DNA of 64,000 nucleotides, taken from the NCBI RefSeq assembly GCF_016925635.1, contig NZ_CP070490.1, positions 434,001 to 498,000 of the forward strand, written 5' to 3'. Shown one piece after another: positions 6,322 through 14,022 of the stretch. The position numbers and the translations under genes were made by a program. Under the pieces are notes generated by a model, which was not told where the DNA came from, ran no database searches, and saw only the letters and a program-made list of their open reading frames with translations. This DNA is from Lysinibacillus fusiformis (GTDB lineage Bacteria; Bacillota; Bacilli; Bacillales_A; Planococcaceae). Within the stretch, counting starts at the first letter, position 1. Each line of letters starts with the position of its first letter.

Positions 6322-8949
6322 TTATTTTGCCTCGTACCATGTTGAACCATGGTTAAAATCTACTTTTAGCGGTACTGAAAGCTCAATAGCATTTTCCATG
6401 ACCTCTGGTACAATTTTTTCCAGCAATGCAATCTCTTCCTTAGGTGCTTCAAAGATTAACTCATCATGCACTTGAAGCAGTAGTTTGGCCTGCATCTTTT
6501 CTTTTTTCAATCGAGCATCCATATCAATCATTGCTTTTTTAATGATATCAGCAGCACTTCCTTGAATTGGCGTATTCATTGCTGTACGCTCTGCAAAGCT
6601 TCTTAAATTAAAGTTGGAGCTTGTAATGTCTGGTAAATAGCGACGTCTATTTAATATCGTTGTAACATAACCATTAAATTTCGCATTTTGAACAATGTCA
6701 TCCATGTACTGTTTTACGCCAGGGAAACTTGCGAAATACTTTTCAATAAAATTGGCCGCTTCCTTACGCGTGATATCTAAGTTTTGTGAAAGGCCATAAT
6801 CACTAATACCGTAGACAATGCCAAAGTTAACAGCTTTCGCTGCGCGACGCATATTACTATCCACCTCATCTTCCGATACATGGAATACATCCATAGCTGT
6901 ACGTGTATGAACGTCCATTCCTTCTCGGAAAGCCTCAACAAGGTTTTTATCTTCTGACATATGTGCAAGTACTCGTAATTCAATTTGCGAATAGTCAGCA
7001 GAAAATAGTATCCAATCCTCTTTTGATGGTACAAAGGCTTGACGAATTTTGCGCCCCTCCTCTAAACGGATTGGGATGTTTTGCAAATTCGGGTCTGTAG
7101 AGCTCAAACGCCCTGTCGCAGTTAAAGCTTGCTGGAAGCGTGTATGCACCTTGCTATCTGATGCATGAATTTCCTTTAGTAATCCCTCAATATACGTGGA
7201 TTGTAATTTTCCAAGCTGACGATACAACAGAATATGTTCAATGATTGCATGCTCTGACTGTAATTTTTCCAGTACATCTGCAGCAGTGGAATAGCCTGTT
7301 TTAGTCTTTTTAATTACAGGTAACCCTAGCTTATCGAATAAAATCACACCTAATTGTTTAGGTGAATTAATATTAAACGTTTCTCCAGCCTCCGCATAAA
7401 TTTCTTGCTCAATCACCACAAGCTTGTCATTAAGCTCTTGCCCCATTTTCTCTAATGTAGCACGGTTAACTGTAATCCCTTCACTTTCCATTTCACTTAA
7501 AATTCCTGCCAATGGTAGCTCTAGGTTTTTATAAAGATCGAATTGTTCATTTTCCTTTAATAATGCTTCCAGCTTGGGCTGTAATGACCACACAGCAAAG
7601 GCTTTGCGACTTACATGCTGTGCAAGCTGATCCAAGTCAGGTATTGCACGCTTGGCACCTTTTCCATAAACCGCCTCATCTGATTGAACATCATAATAGC
7701 CTAATTCTCTTGCAAGTGTGGCGATATCGTCGCCACTTAATGCTGGATTATTTATATAAGAGGCAAGTAGCAAATCAAAGTCAACGCCAGCTAATTGAAT
7801 CCCTGCTCGCTTCAATGATGCTTGAGCCGCCTTTGAATCGGACATATATTTTATTTTTGTGGCATCTTCTAACCAACGACGGAGAGTATCTGATTTTGCT
7901 GCACTTTCAAAAGGAATATATTGTGTCTTTGTTCCATCTGACAACGCAATCCCTAGCTGCTGACAAGTGTGATAATGCTCATTTTCCAGTTCAACATGCA
8001 CAGCCATCACATCTTGTAAGTCCTCAGGTTGAATTTCCTGAACAAGGTCATAGTCGAAAGGTGCTTGCTCTTCTTCGTGCACTGTAAAGTCACTTTTATC
8101 AAGCAGTGATTTAAAGCCAAGCTCACGCCACACACTGATTAATTCATCTTCTTTTGGCCCATTATACGCAAGATCAGCGAGTGAAATCGTGATTGGGGCA
8201 TCCGTATAAATCGTTGCCAGCTGCTTACTCATGATGGCCTGCTCTTCATTAGCTACCAGCTTTTCCTTCATTTTAGAAGCTTTCATTGTATCCATTGCTT
8301 CATAAAGTGCTTCAACGGAGCCATGCTCTTTTAATAATTTTACAGCCGTTTTTTCACCGACACCTGGTACACCAGGAATATTATCGGAGGAATCCCCCAT
8401 CAAGCCTTTCATATCAATAATTTGGAGCGGCGTTAACCCGTATTTCTCTGCAATAAAGGCTGGTGTATTTTTCTCTATTTCCGTAATACCTTTTTTCGTT
8501 ATATAAACGGTTACTTGCTCTGTCGCCAGCTGTGTTAAATCACGGTCTCCAGAAACGATGATGACATCCATATCCTGTGATGAAGCCTCTTTAGCAAGCG
8601 TTCCGATAATATCATCCGCTTCATATAATTCTTGTTCATATTGCTTGATACCATAAGCATCAATGAGCTTTCGTAAATAAGGAAATTGCTCTGATAATTC
8701 TGGTGGTGTCTTTTGACGTCCACCTTTATATTCTGTAAAGGTTTCATGGCGGAATGTTGTTTTCCCAGCATCAAAAGCAACCAATATTTTCGTTGGTTGT
8801 TCTTCCTCTAATATTCTTTGTAGCATTGTTGTAAAGCCGTATACAGCATTAGTATGAATGCCACTATCATTCGTTAACAATGGCAACGCAAAAAACGCGC
8901 GATACGCTAAACTATTACCGTCCAATAATAGTAATTTATCCTTGGTCAT
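6322..8949 (-). CDS. polA: DNA polymerase I
   Basis: PolA fills gaps in repair and replaces Okazaki primers. The N-terminal 5'-3' nuclease (residues about 1-290) has LLLDGNSLAYRAFFAL, the acidic VSGDRDLTQL and GLMGDSSDNIPGVPGVGEKTA. The middle domain lacks the D-x-E motif of an active 3'-5' exonuclease (it reads VHVELENE), as in the Geobacillus enzyme. The polymerase domain has motif A (DYSQIELRVLAHMS), motif B (RRAAKAVNFGIVYG) and motif C (QVHDEL). The length of 875 residues is usual. The start ATG at 8949 has AGGAGG. It heads polA-mutM-coaE. Confidence 0.97.
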   Translation of the reverse strand: MTKDKLLLLDGNSLAYRAFFALPLLTNDSGIHTNAVYGFTTMLQRILEEEQPTKILVAFDAGKTTFRHETFTEYKGGRQKTPPELSEQFPYLRKLIDAYGIKQYEQELYEADDIIGTLAKEASSQDMDVIIVSGDRDLTQLATEQVTVYITKKGITEIEKNTPAFIAEKYGLTPLQIIDMKGLMGDSSDNIPGVPGVGEKTAVKLLKEHGSVEALYEAMDTMKASKMKEKLVANEEQAIMSKQLATIYTDAPITISLADLAYNGPKEDELISVWRELGFKSLLDKSDFTVHEEEQAPFDYDLVQEIQPEDLQDVMAVHVELENEHYHTCQQLGIALSDGTKTQYIPFESAAKSDTLRRWLEDATKIKYMSDSKAAQASLKRAGIQLAGVDFDLLLASYINNPALSGDDIATLARELGYYDVQSDEAVYGKGAKRAIPDLDQLAQHVSRKAFAVWSLQPKLEALLKENEQFDLYKNLELPLAGILSEMESEGITVNRATLEKMGQELNDKLVVIEQEIYAEAGETFNINSPKQLGVILFDKLGLPVIKKTKTGYSTAADVLEKLQSEHAIIEHILLYRQLGKLQSTYIEGLLKEIHASDSKVHTRFQQALTATGRLSSTDPNLQNIPIRLEEGRKIRQAFVPSKEDWILFSADYSQIELRVLAHMSEDKNLVEAFREGMDVHTRTAMDVFHVSEDEVDSNMRRAAKAVNFGIVYGISDYGLSQNLDITRKEAANFIEKYFASFPGVKQYMDDIVQNAKFNGYVTTILNRRRYLPDITSSNFNLRSFAERTAMNTPIQGSAADIIKKAMIDMDARLKKEKMQAKLLLQVHDELIFEAPKEEIALLEKIVPEVMENAIELSVPLKVDFNHGSTWYEAK

Positions 8950-9036
8950 GATTTTATCCTCCTGCGTTGTCTTCTACTTCTACTTTATCATAACAATACA
9001 TTTCAAGTAAAAAAAGCAGGCGTCCTTTCGCAAGGT

Positions 9037-9127
9037 TATCCGTTACTTTTCATATCCTATCCATCACTTTTACAGTGCTATCCGTCATTTTTAATGGTCT
9101 ATCCGCCACTTTAGCATTCCTATCCAT
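9037..9127. repeat. Degenerate 21-bp tandem repeat, four units plus a partial (array B)
   Basis: TATCC recurs at 9037, 9058, 9079, 9100 and 9121, exactly 21 bases apart. The following bases are mostly G/A-T/C-C/T-A-C-TTT. Units differ at about a third to a half of positions, so the array is old or under partial constraint. It lies between the polA promoter region and the terminator of the next gene, so it is intergenic and not clearly part of any transcript. It shares its period and a CACTTTT-like core with array A at 126-272. Confidence 0.9.
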
Positions 9128-9128
9128 T

Positions 9129-9165
9129 CAAAAAAAGCCAATCGCACATAGCGATTGACTTTTTT
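9129..9165 (-). terminator. Terminator of the secreted coiled-coil protein gene
   Basis: The stem AAGTCAATCGC with GCGATTGGCTT (one G-T pair) is followed on the minus strand by a T run. It starts about 20 bases after the stop of the 9184-9657 gene and abuts repeat array B. Confidence 0.9.
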
Positions 9166-9183
9166 AAAAATATTCTAACATCA

Positions 9184-9657
9184 TTAACGCATATTACCTA
9201 TAATAGATGAACGACTATCCTGCATTTTTTTGATAAAGTTCGTCATTGTATCAAAAGCTTCATTGCGTTTATTACTCAATCCTTGTAAACGTAGCATATC
9301 CATTTGCTGTGAATTACTTAAACCATCTATTTGACCTTTAACATCTTGGATTTCTCGATCAAGCGCTGAATGTGTGTCTTGATCTTCTACAGGTATAGCT
9401 GCTCTTTCCTGATGTAACCCTGCTAACTGTGTATTCAAATCAGCTAGCTGTTGATTTCGTTGTTGAACACCCTCTAGTTGATCTTTAAGTTGGTTTTCTA
9501 ACAACTGTGCTCGTTGTGATTGAACTGCCTGTAATGCCGATTCTAGATCCATGCCTTGAATATCAATTGGCTGAATTTGGCCATTGGCAGAGGATTGCCC
9601 TGCCCCACTAAATAATAAACCTACTGCTAATGCGCTTCCAAATACTACTTTCTTCAT
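9184..9657 (-). CDS. Small secreted coiled-coil protein, function unknown
   Basis: I do not recognise a family. The 157-residue product starts with a signal peptide (MKKVVFGSALAVGLLFSGAG, then QSSANG with likely cleavage near SSA-N). The remainder is rich in Q, L, E and D with heptad-like spacing from about residue 40 to 125, including QLEGVQQRNQQLADLNTQL, which suggests a coiled coil. There are no cysteines after the signal. ATG at 9657 is chosen over one 33 bases upstream because GAGGAGG lies directly before it. It is monocistronic with its own terminator. An extracellular or wall-associated role is inferred only from the signal peptide. Confidence 0.8.
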   Translation of the reverse strand: MKKVVFGSALAVGLLFSGAGQSSANGQIQPIDIQGMDLESALQAVQSQRAQLLENQLKDQLEGVQQRNQQLADLNTQLAGLHQERAAIPVEDQDTHSALDREIQDVKGQIDGLSNSQQMDMLRLQGLSNKRNEAFDTMTNFIKKMQDSRSSIIGNMR

Positions 9658-9793
9658 CTTATTCCTCCTCATAGTAAAGTGCAATTTCATTTATCATAAA
9701 TAATGAAGGTTAAAATTAGGTTAAAAAACAAATATTTATCTCCGCTATGTGAAGCCTAGCAACTTGTCCTTAGTGTAATTCCACTGTTTAATC

Positions 9794-9841
9794 AAAAAAA
9801 AAGACTTTCATTCAGAAAGAATAGCTTTTTGAATGAAAGTC
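9794..9841 (-). terminator. Terminator of the small membrane protein gene
   Basis: A long stem (GACTTTCATTCA with TGAATGAAAGTC, extended by an AAAG/CTTT pair) is followed by nine T on the minus strand, just after the stop at 9853. Confidence 0.93.
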
Positions 9842-9852
9842 CATATTAGATG

Positions 9853-10269
9853 TTATTGATTTGATGCACGATAAAAAATTTCTTCATATATGACAGTTAA
9901 TATAAATGCATTCATAAAGGCAAACACGAGGAATAAAGGCATGCCACCTAATTGTGGGTGTGTTAACTCTTGATTAAATACCATCACTGTACTAATTTGT
10001 GCTAAAAAGAAAATTAAGCCAATTCCAACTTGCCAAATAGGACGCTTGACCTTTCGTTTTTCATACCAAAATAATTTCTTAAAAAGGTTTCTTACATCAT
10101 CTGCAATAATGATACTGACTAAAAAGATACTAACAAAAAATACTGGTATATGATAAACACTCTTCGTCATCCATGAAAAATCGGATAGACGGAAGAAAAG
10201 CGTCAATAACGATGCTATACTACAAGCGATCCCTAAATTTTGGAGCCATTTGCTAATTTGTAATTTCAA
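9853..10269 (-). CDS. Four-helix membrane protein ending in an EEIFYR motif, function unknown
   Basis: The product has about 138 residues with four predicted membrane helices, near residues 15-33, 42-60, 82-100 and 110-128. It ends IYEEIFYRASNQ. EExxxR is the first motif of CPBP (Abi/CAAX-type) membrane proteases, but the helices with the later histidine motifs are missing. It could be a truncated CPBP relative, or the match may be chance. The start is uncertain: TTG at 10269 has GGGGGTAAGGG before it, while TTG at 10284 lacks a site. It sits alone between terminators. Confidence 0.65.
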   Translation of the reverse strand: MKLQISKWLQNLGIACSIASLLTLFFRLSDFSWMTKSVYHIPVFFVSIFLVSIIIADDVRNLFKKLFWYEKRKVKRPIWQVGIGLIFFLAQISTVMVFNQELTHPQLGGMPLFLVFAFMNAFILTVIYEEIFYRASNQ

Positions 10270-10409
10270 AGCCCTTACCCCCAACTATTCTTTTTTAAAC
10301 ATTATCATTCTATCAAATTATCGTTGATTGGGGAATACAAACTTATAAATTTCTATTATTTTCATACTATAATAATCCGATTTAATGGATAGTTATAATT
10401 ATATAGCAA

Positions 10410-10445
10410 CAAAAAAAGTCATCTCTTTCACTACAGAGACGACTT
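10410..10445 (-). terminator. Terminator of hflKC
   Basis: The stem AAGTCGTCTCT with AGAGATGACTT is followed by a run of T on the minus strand, shortly after the hflC stop. Confidence 0.92.
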
Positions 10446-10455
10446 AAATTTGCGT

Positions 10456-11466
10456 TTATTTTATATAACCAGACAAGATATTGGCATATGGTGAAGTAGA
10501 TGGCAAAATAATAACCGTATCTTCTCCAACCGTTTTCTTATAAGATTCTAGCGTGCGGTATAAGGAATAAAATTCAGGATCTTGAGAGAATGATTTATTG
10601 TAAATCTTTGCAGCTTCTGCTTCTCCTTCAGCTTGAATAATAGCCGCTTCCTTATTAGCAGTAGCTAGCATTTCTTGTACTTGTTGGTCAGTTTGAGCTT
10701 CAATACGACGTTTCTGAGCATCCCCCTCAGACAGATAGAGCTGAGCAGTTGATTCACGTTCTGAAATCATCCGTGTAAATACGGATTGTTCATTCTCTGC
10801 TGGTAGGTCTGTACGACGAATACGTACGTCTACTACTTCTACTCCATATTTATCGTTTTGCAATAATTCATTTACTCGCGCTGTTACACGATCATTTAGG
10901 CTACCTCGTGAAGAGTCCTCATCATTAATAATTTCATCATATCTTAATTGTCCAAGCTCTGTTCGGATAACAGAGTAGATGAATTCTTCCATTCGGGACT
11001 CAGCTTTGCTCAGTGTTCCTGCATTAGAAATCAACGCTTTCGGATCTGTTATACGCCAAACAGCATAATTGTCAATAATTATACGTTTTTTGTCCTTTGT
11101 ATTAATTTCTTCCTCTGAGATATTGTAGGTCATTTGATTTTTAGGTAGTCTCGTAACACTTTGTATAAATGGTATTTTCATTTTCAAACCGGGCTCTCGT
11201 TCAAATTTCACAACTTCCCCAAACTGTCGAACAACTGCGTATTCAGATTCTTTCACAATATAAACATTGGCAAATATAATGATGGCCGCTGCAAAAACTA
11301 TTGTTAGCGTAACAGCAAGAGAAAGAAATTTTTTAGGATTCAGGGGTCCTTTTTTTGGCATTTCCACTACATTCTCCCCTGAACTACCTTCTGAAGGAGC
11401 AGTTTTCTTACCTTTACCGGATAAAAAATTGAGGAATTTATCTAGGTCCTTATTTTTTTTGTCCAT
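10456..11466 (-). CDS. hflC: SPFH-domain membrane protein HflC
   Basis: HflC forms a membrane complex with HflK that encloses and modulates the FtsH protease. A cytoplasmic N-terminal tail of about 45 charged residues comes first, which is longer than usual for HflC. One membrane helix (residues about 47-68) and the SPFH/band 7 domain follow (VYIVKESEYAVVRQFGEVV onward). The rest is a coiled region (AEGEAEAAKIYN) and a C-terminal YRTLESYKK-like segment typical of HflC. The ATG overlaps the hflK stop in TAATG, so the two are translationally coupled. The long charged tail makes the HflC and HflK labels less certain than the family itself. Confidence 0.88.
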   Translation of the reverse strand: MDKKNKDLDKFLNFLSGKGKKTAPSEGSSGENVVEMPKKGPLNPKKFLSLAVTLTIVFAAAIIIFANVYIVKESEYAVVRQFGEVVKFEREPGLKMKIPFIQSVTRLPKNQMTYNISEEEINTKDKKRIIIDNYAVWRITDPKALISNAGTLSKAESRMEEFIYSVIRTELGQLRYDEIINDEDSSRGSLNDRVTARVNELLQNDKYGVEVVDVRIRRTDLPAENEQSVFTRMISERESTAQLYLSEGDAQKRRIEAQTDQQVQEMLATANKEAAIIQAEGEAEAAKIYNKSFSQDPEFYSLYRTLESYKKTVGEDTVIILPSTSPYANILSGYIK

Positions 11467-12428
11467 TAGTTACCGCTCCCTTCTTTTTTCTCTGTTTGTG
11501 CCTGCTGAGGCTGTAATGCTTGTAATGGTAGGTACTTCATTGTACTGCCATCATCGTTCATAATATATATTTGCGCTTTTGGTAATACATTTTCAAGTGT
11601 CTCTAAAATTAAACGCTCACGTGTAATTTGTTGATTACCTTTATATTGCTCATACATTTTATTAAATACAGCGACATCACCTTGAGCTTGCTCAATACGG
11701 GCTGTTTTTGCACCTTGAGCCTTAGAAATAATGGCATCTTTTTCACCGTTAGCTTCACTTATGCGCTGATTTTTATACTTATCTGCCTCATTGGTTTTGG
11801 TATTCTTTGTTTCGCGTGCATCCGTTACAGCTGTGAATGCGGCACGAACTTCTTTGTTCGGTAATTCAACATCTTGTAACTTCACACCTAACACGCCAAT
11901 CCCAATATCATATTTTTCTATTAATGAAACAAGTAGATCACGTGTTTTTGCTTCAATTTCTGCTTTACCGTCCGTTAATGCAGCATCAATTGTTGAGCTA
12001 CCTATAATGGAACGAATCGCGCTCGATGTAGCGCTATGTAAAATCTCCTCTGGGCTCTGTGCGTTAAATAAAAATTTACGAGGGTCAGTAATTTTCCACT
12101 GTACTACAAGGTCTGTTAGTACAATATACTCATCACCTGTTATCATCTTTGTTTCAGCATCATAGGCTTCAAGCTCTCCTGCTTTATTTTGCTTATAGCC
12201 AAACTGTAAACTAAATGTTTCTTTTGACAAAATTTCGACCGATTGTACTGGCCAAGGTAATTTAAAGTGAAGACCTGGATTTGTCACCATATCATCGGCA
12301 CGACCAAATGTAACAACAACAGCTTGTTCTGATTCATCTACCGTGTACCATGAAGTAAAAACTGTAATAAGTGCAATAATTCCAAATATTCCAAGTCCAA
12401 CTAGCATTAGTGTCCTTTTCACACTCAT
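11466..12428 (-). CDS. hflK: SPFH-domain membrane protein HflK
   Basis: This is the partner of HflC. A single N-terminal membrane helix (residues about 7-27) is followed by the SPFH domain (TVDESEQAVVVTFGRADD, then NPGLHFKLPWPVQSVEILS). A helical AKTARIEQAQGDVAVFN segment and the C-terminal ETLENVLPKAQIYIM are typical of HflK. The length is 320 residues. The start ATG at 12428 has GGGAGG. It is the first gene of the hflKC pair. The promoter resembles that of sigma-W genes, so the pair may belong to an envelope-stress response. Confidence 0.9.
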   Translation of the reverse strand: MSVKRTLMLVGLGIFGIIALITVFTSWYTVDESEQAVVVTFGRADDMVTNPGLHFKLPWPVQSVEILSKETFSLQFGYKQNKAGELEAYDAETKMITGDEYIVLTDLVVQWKITDPRKFLFNAQSPEEILHSATSSAIRSIIGSSTIDAALTDGKAEIEAKTRDLLVSLIEKYDIGIGVLGVKLQDVELPNKEVRAAFTAVTDARETKNTKTNEADKYKNQRISEANGEKDAIISKAQGAKTARIEQAQGDVAVFNKMYEQYKGNQQITRERLILETLENVLPKAQIYIMNDDGSTMKYLPLQALQPQQAQTEKKEGSGN

Positions 12429-12461
12429 GTCTGTTCCTCCCTTTTGCTTAGTACTATTGTT

Positions 12462-12488
12462 TACGGGAGACCTTTATAAAAAGTTTCA
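12462..12488 (-). promoter_or_regulatory. Sigma-W-like (ECF) promoter of hflKC
   Basis: The minus strand reads TGAAAC (12488-12483), then TTTTT and 12 more bases (17 in total), then CGTA (12465-12462). This fits the B. subtilis sigma-W consensus TGAAAC-N16/17-CGTA, including the T-rich run after the -35 box. The predicted start is near 12455, about 27 bases before the hflK ATG. No sigma-W gene is present in the window. Confidence 0.65.
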
Positions 12489-12566
12489 AAATATTTTTAT
12501 ATAATGATTGTAGAGGAGAGAATCATCTTTATTTTCCGCTTCACAAAAGCTTTTCTGAAGCAATAC

Positions 12567-12600
12567 AAAAAAATCCTGTTACCTTTTATGGCAACAGGAT
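12567..12600 (-). terminator. Terminator of lrgAB overlapping the lrgB stop codon
   Basis: The stem ATCCTGTTGCC with GGTAACAGGAT (one G-T pair) is followed by seven T. The last codons of lrgB form the left arm and the TAA stop (12588-12586) lies in the loop, so coding and termination overlap. Confidence 0.92.
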
Positions 12601-13299
12601 ATTGATAACCAGATGTTCAAATACAGGGAAAATGGTAGTGGATAATACAATGCTAATTAATGCAGCAACGATCATCGCTAGACTAGCAAATGTACCTTCT
12701 AGCTCTCCAAATTCAAATGCTTTAGATGCCCCCGTTCCATGGGCCCCCATACCAAGCATTAAGCCTCTAGAAGACGGTCTATGGAAACGACATACTTTAA
12801 TAATAATGGGTGCTAACAAGCTCCCTAAAATACCAGTCGTCATAACAAAAACAGCTGTAAGCGTAGGAGAACCACCAATCATATTTGAAATATCCATCGC
12901 AATAGGTGTTGTTACGGAGCGTGGCACTAAACTATGCACCAACTCATCATTTAAGCCTACCACTAGAGCCATCATAAAGGATGACACAATAGCAACTGCA
13001 GAACCAACAGCAATGCTGATGAAAATTTCGAATGCGTGTTTTTTTAATAGATTGACATTTTTATAAATAGGAACCGCAAACGCAACAGTTGCTGGCCCTA
13101 GTAAATTTGTTAAGATATTGGCTCCTGAATTGTAGGATTTATAAGGTATACCTGTCAGCAGTAAAATGCCTATAATCACTAAAGGTGTAATCAGCATAGG
13201 TGTCAGCCATTCTTTTTTATATTTTTTATAAAACATTTTACAAATATAGAAAATAGCAATGGTCCCAAGTAAGCTGACAATGGCGATTAATAACGTCAT
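12586..13299 (-). CDS. lrgB: LrgB/CidB family antiholin-like membrane protein
   Basis: LrgB-family proteins act with LrgA/CidA holin-like proteins in control of murein hydrolases. In Bacillus the homologous PftAB (YsbAB) takes up pyruvate. The 237-residue protein has about six or seven membrane helices. It carries the family motifs NLLGPATVAFAVPIYKN near residue 85 and PRSVTTPIAMDIS near 130, and a glycine-rich LMLGMGAHGTGASKA segment. The gene overlaps lrgA by four bases. Antiholin or pyruvate transport cannot be decided here, and no lytTS two-component pair is adjacent. Confidence 0.9.
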   Translation of the reverse strand: MTLLIAIVSLLGTIAIFYICKMFYKKYKKEWLTPMLITPLVIIGILLLTGIPYKSYNSGANILTNLLGPATVAFAVPIYKNVNLLKKHAFEIFISIAVGSAVAIVSSFMMALVVGLNDELVHSLVPRSVTTPIAMDISNMIGGSPTLTAVFVMTTGILGSLLAPIIIKVCRFHRPSSRGLMLGMGAHGTGASKAFEFGELEGTFASLAMIVAALISIVLSTTIFPVFEHLVINILLP

Positions 13300-13664
13300 A
13301 CAGCATCACCCTTCTTTCGCTGCTCTAGCCATTGTGCTGTGTAGCCCGTTACAAACATTACGACAATCGCACTCACAACAATGACCAGCACAACCTTCAT
13401 TCCTTGCACACCGAATAAGGCATGATAATCAATAACACCGATGGCAGATGGAATAAAGAATAGTAAGAGTTCACTTAATAGTACGGCTGCTCCTAACTCA
13501 ATCCATTCAAGCTTGATTATATGAAACTGTAACAGTAAAAATAATAGGACGAGTCCTATTATGCTCCCTGGAATCGGCAAGTGAAGTAGGCGTGCAATAG
13601 TATTTCCGATAAATAATAGGATGTAAAGATAGCCGATTTGCACGATACTTTTGACGATTTTCAT
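13296..13664 (-). CDS. lrgA: CidA/LrgA family holin-like protein
   Basis: The 122-residue membrane protein has four predicted helices and the family signature GNTIARLLHLPIPGSIIGLVLLFLLL near residues 20-45, plus ELLLFFIPSAIGVI. The positively charged C-terminus (EQRKKGD) is typical of class II holin-like proteins. ATG at 13664 is chosen because AGAAGG lies at the correct distance. An ATG two codons earlier would sit on the ribosome binding site. It is the first gene of a two-gene operon with lrgB. Confidence 0.88.
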   Translation of the reverse strand: MKIVKSIVQIGYLYILLFIGNTIARLLHLPIPGSIIGLVLLFLLLQFHIIKLEWIELGAAVLLSELLLFFIPSAIGVIDYHALFGVQGMKVVLVIVVSAIVVMFVTGYTAQWLEQRKKGDAV

Positions 13665-13670
13665 GGTCAT

Positions 13671-14022
13671 CCTTCTCTCATTTTTTTCTCTGCCTCAACA
13701 GTCAGAAAAACAAGATTCAAATGAAAAGAAGGTTGATTCACTGACTGTAAAAGCGTTCGTCTAACAGACAATCGCTATAAGATGGTTGTTAAACTTTTAT
13801 GCTACTATACTTTACACCTATTTACGTTCCCTGTAAAACAGAAAAAGAACCTAGTGTCTAAAAGAAAACACTAAATTCTTTCTGTGGCGAATATAAAGCA
13901 GTTAAAAATCCTCTAGTATATTAGATTTTTATGGTATCGTCTTAACAATCATATTGGGGGTTTCTAGTAATAAGTATAGTGCCCAAATATGAATGTAACA
14001 TGTTGTTCATGTAAAGGATTTG
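13671..14022. other. Intergenic gap between phoR and lrgA
   Basis: These 352 bases hold the lrgA upstream region and the end of the phoPR unit. A long imperfect hairpin (AAGAACCTAGTGT with ACACTAAATTCTTT) lies near 13846-13881 but has no convincing T run in either direction. No open frame with a ribosome binding site and no consensus promoter were seen. No clear phoR terminator was found. Confidence 0.5.

Noticed and set aside
7512-8087. 191-codon open frame antisense to polA
   Set aside because: It lies wholly inside the well-conserved polA coding region, has no ribosome binding site and no recognisable domain.
13846-13881. Hairpin in the phoR-lrgA gap as a terminator of phoPR
   Set aside because: It has several mismatches, lies upstream of lrgA rather than directly after phoR's stop, and lacks a T run on the minus strand.
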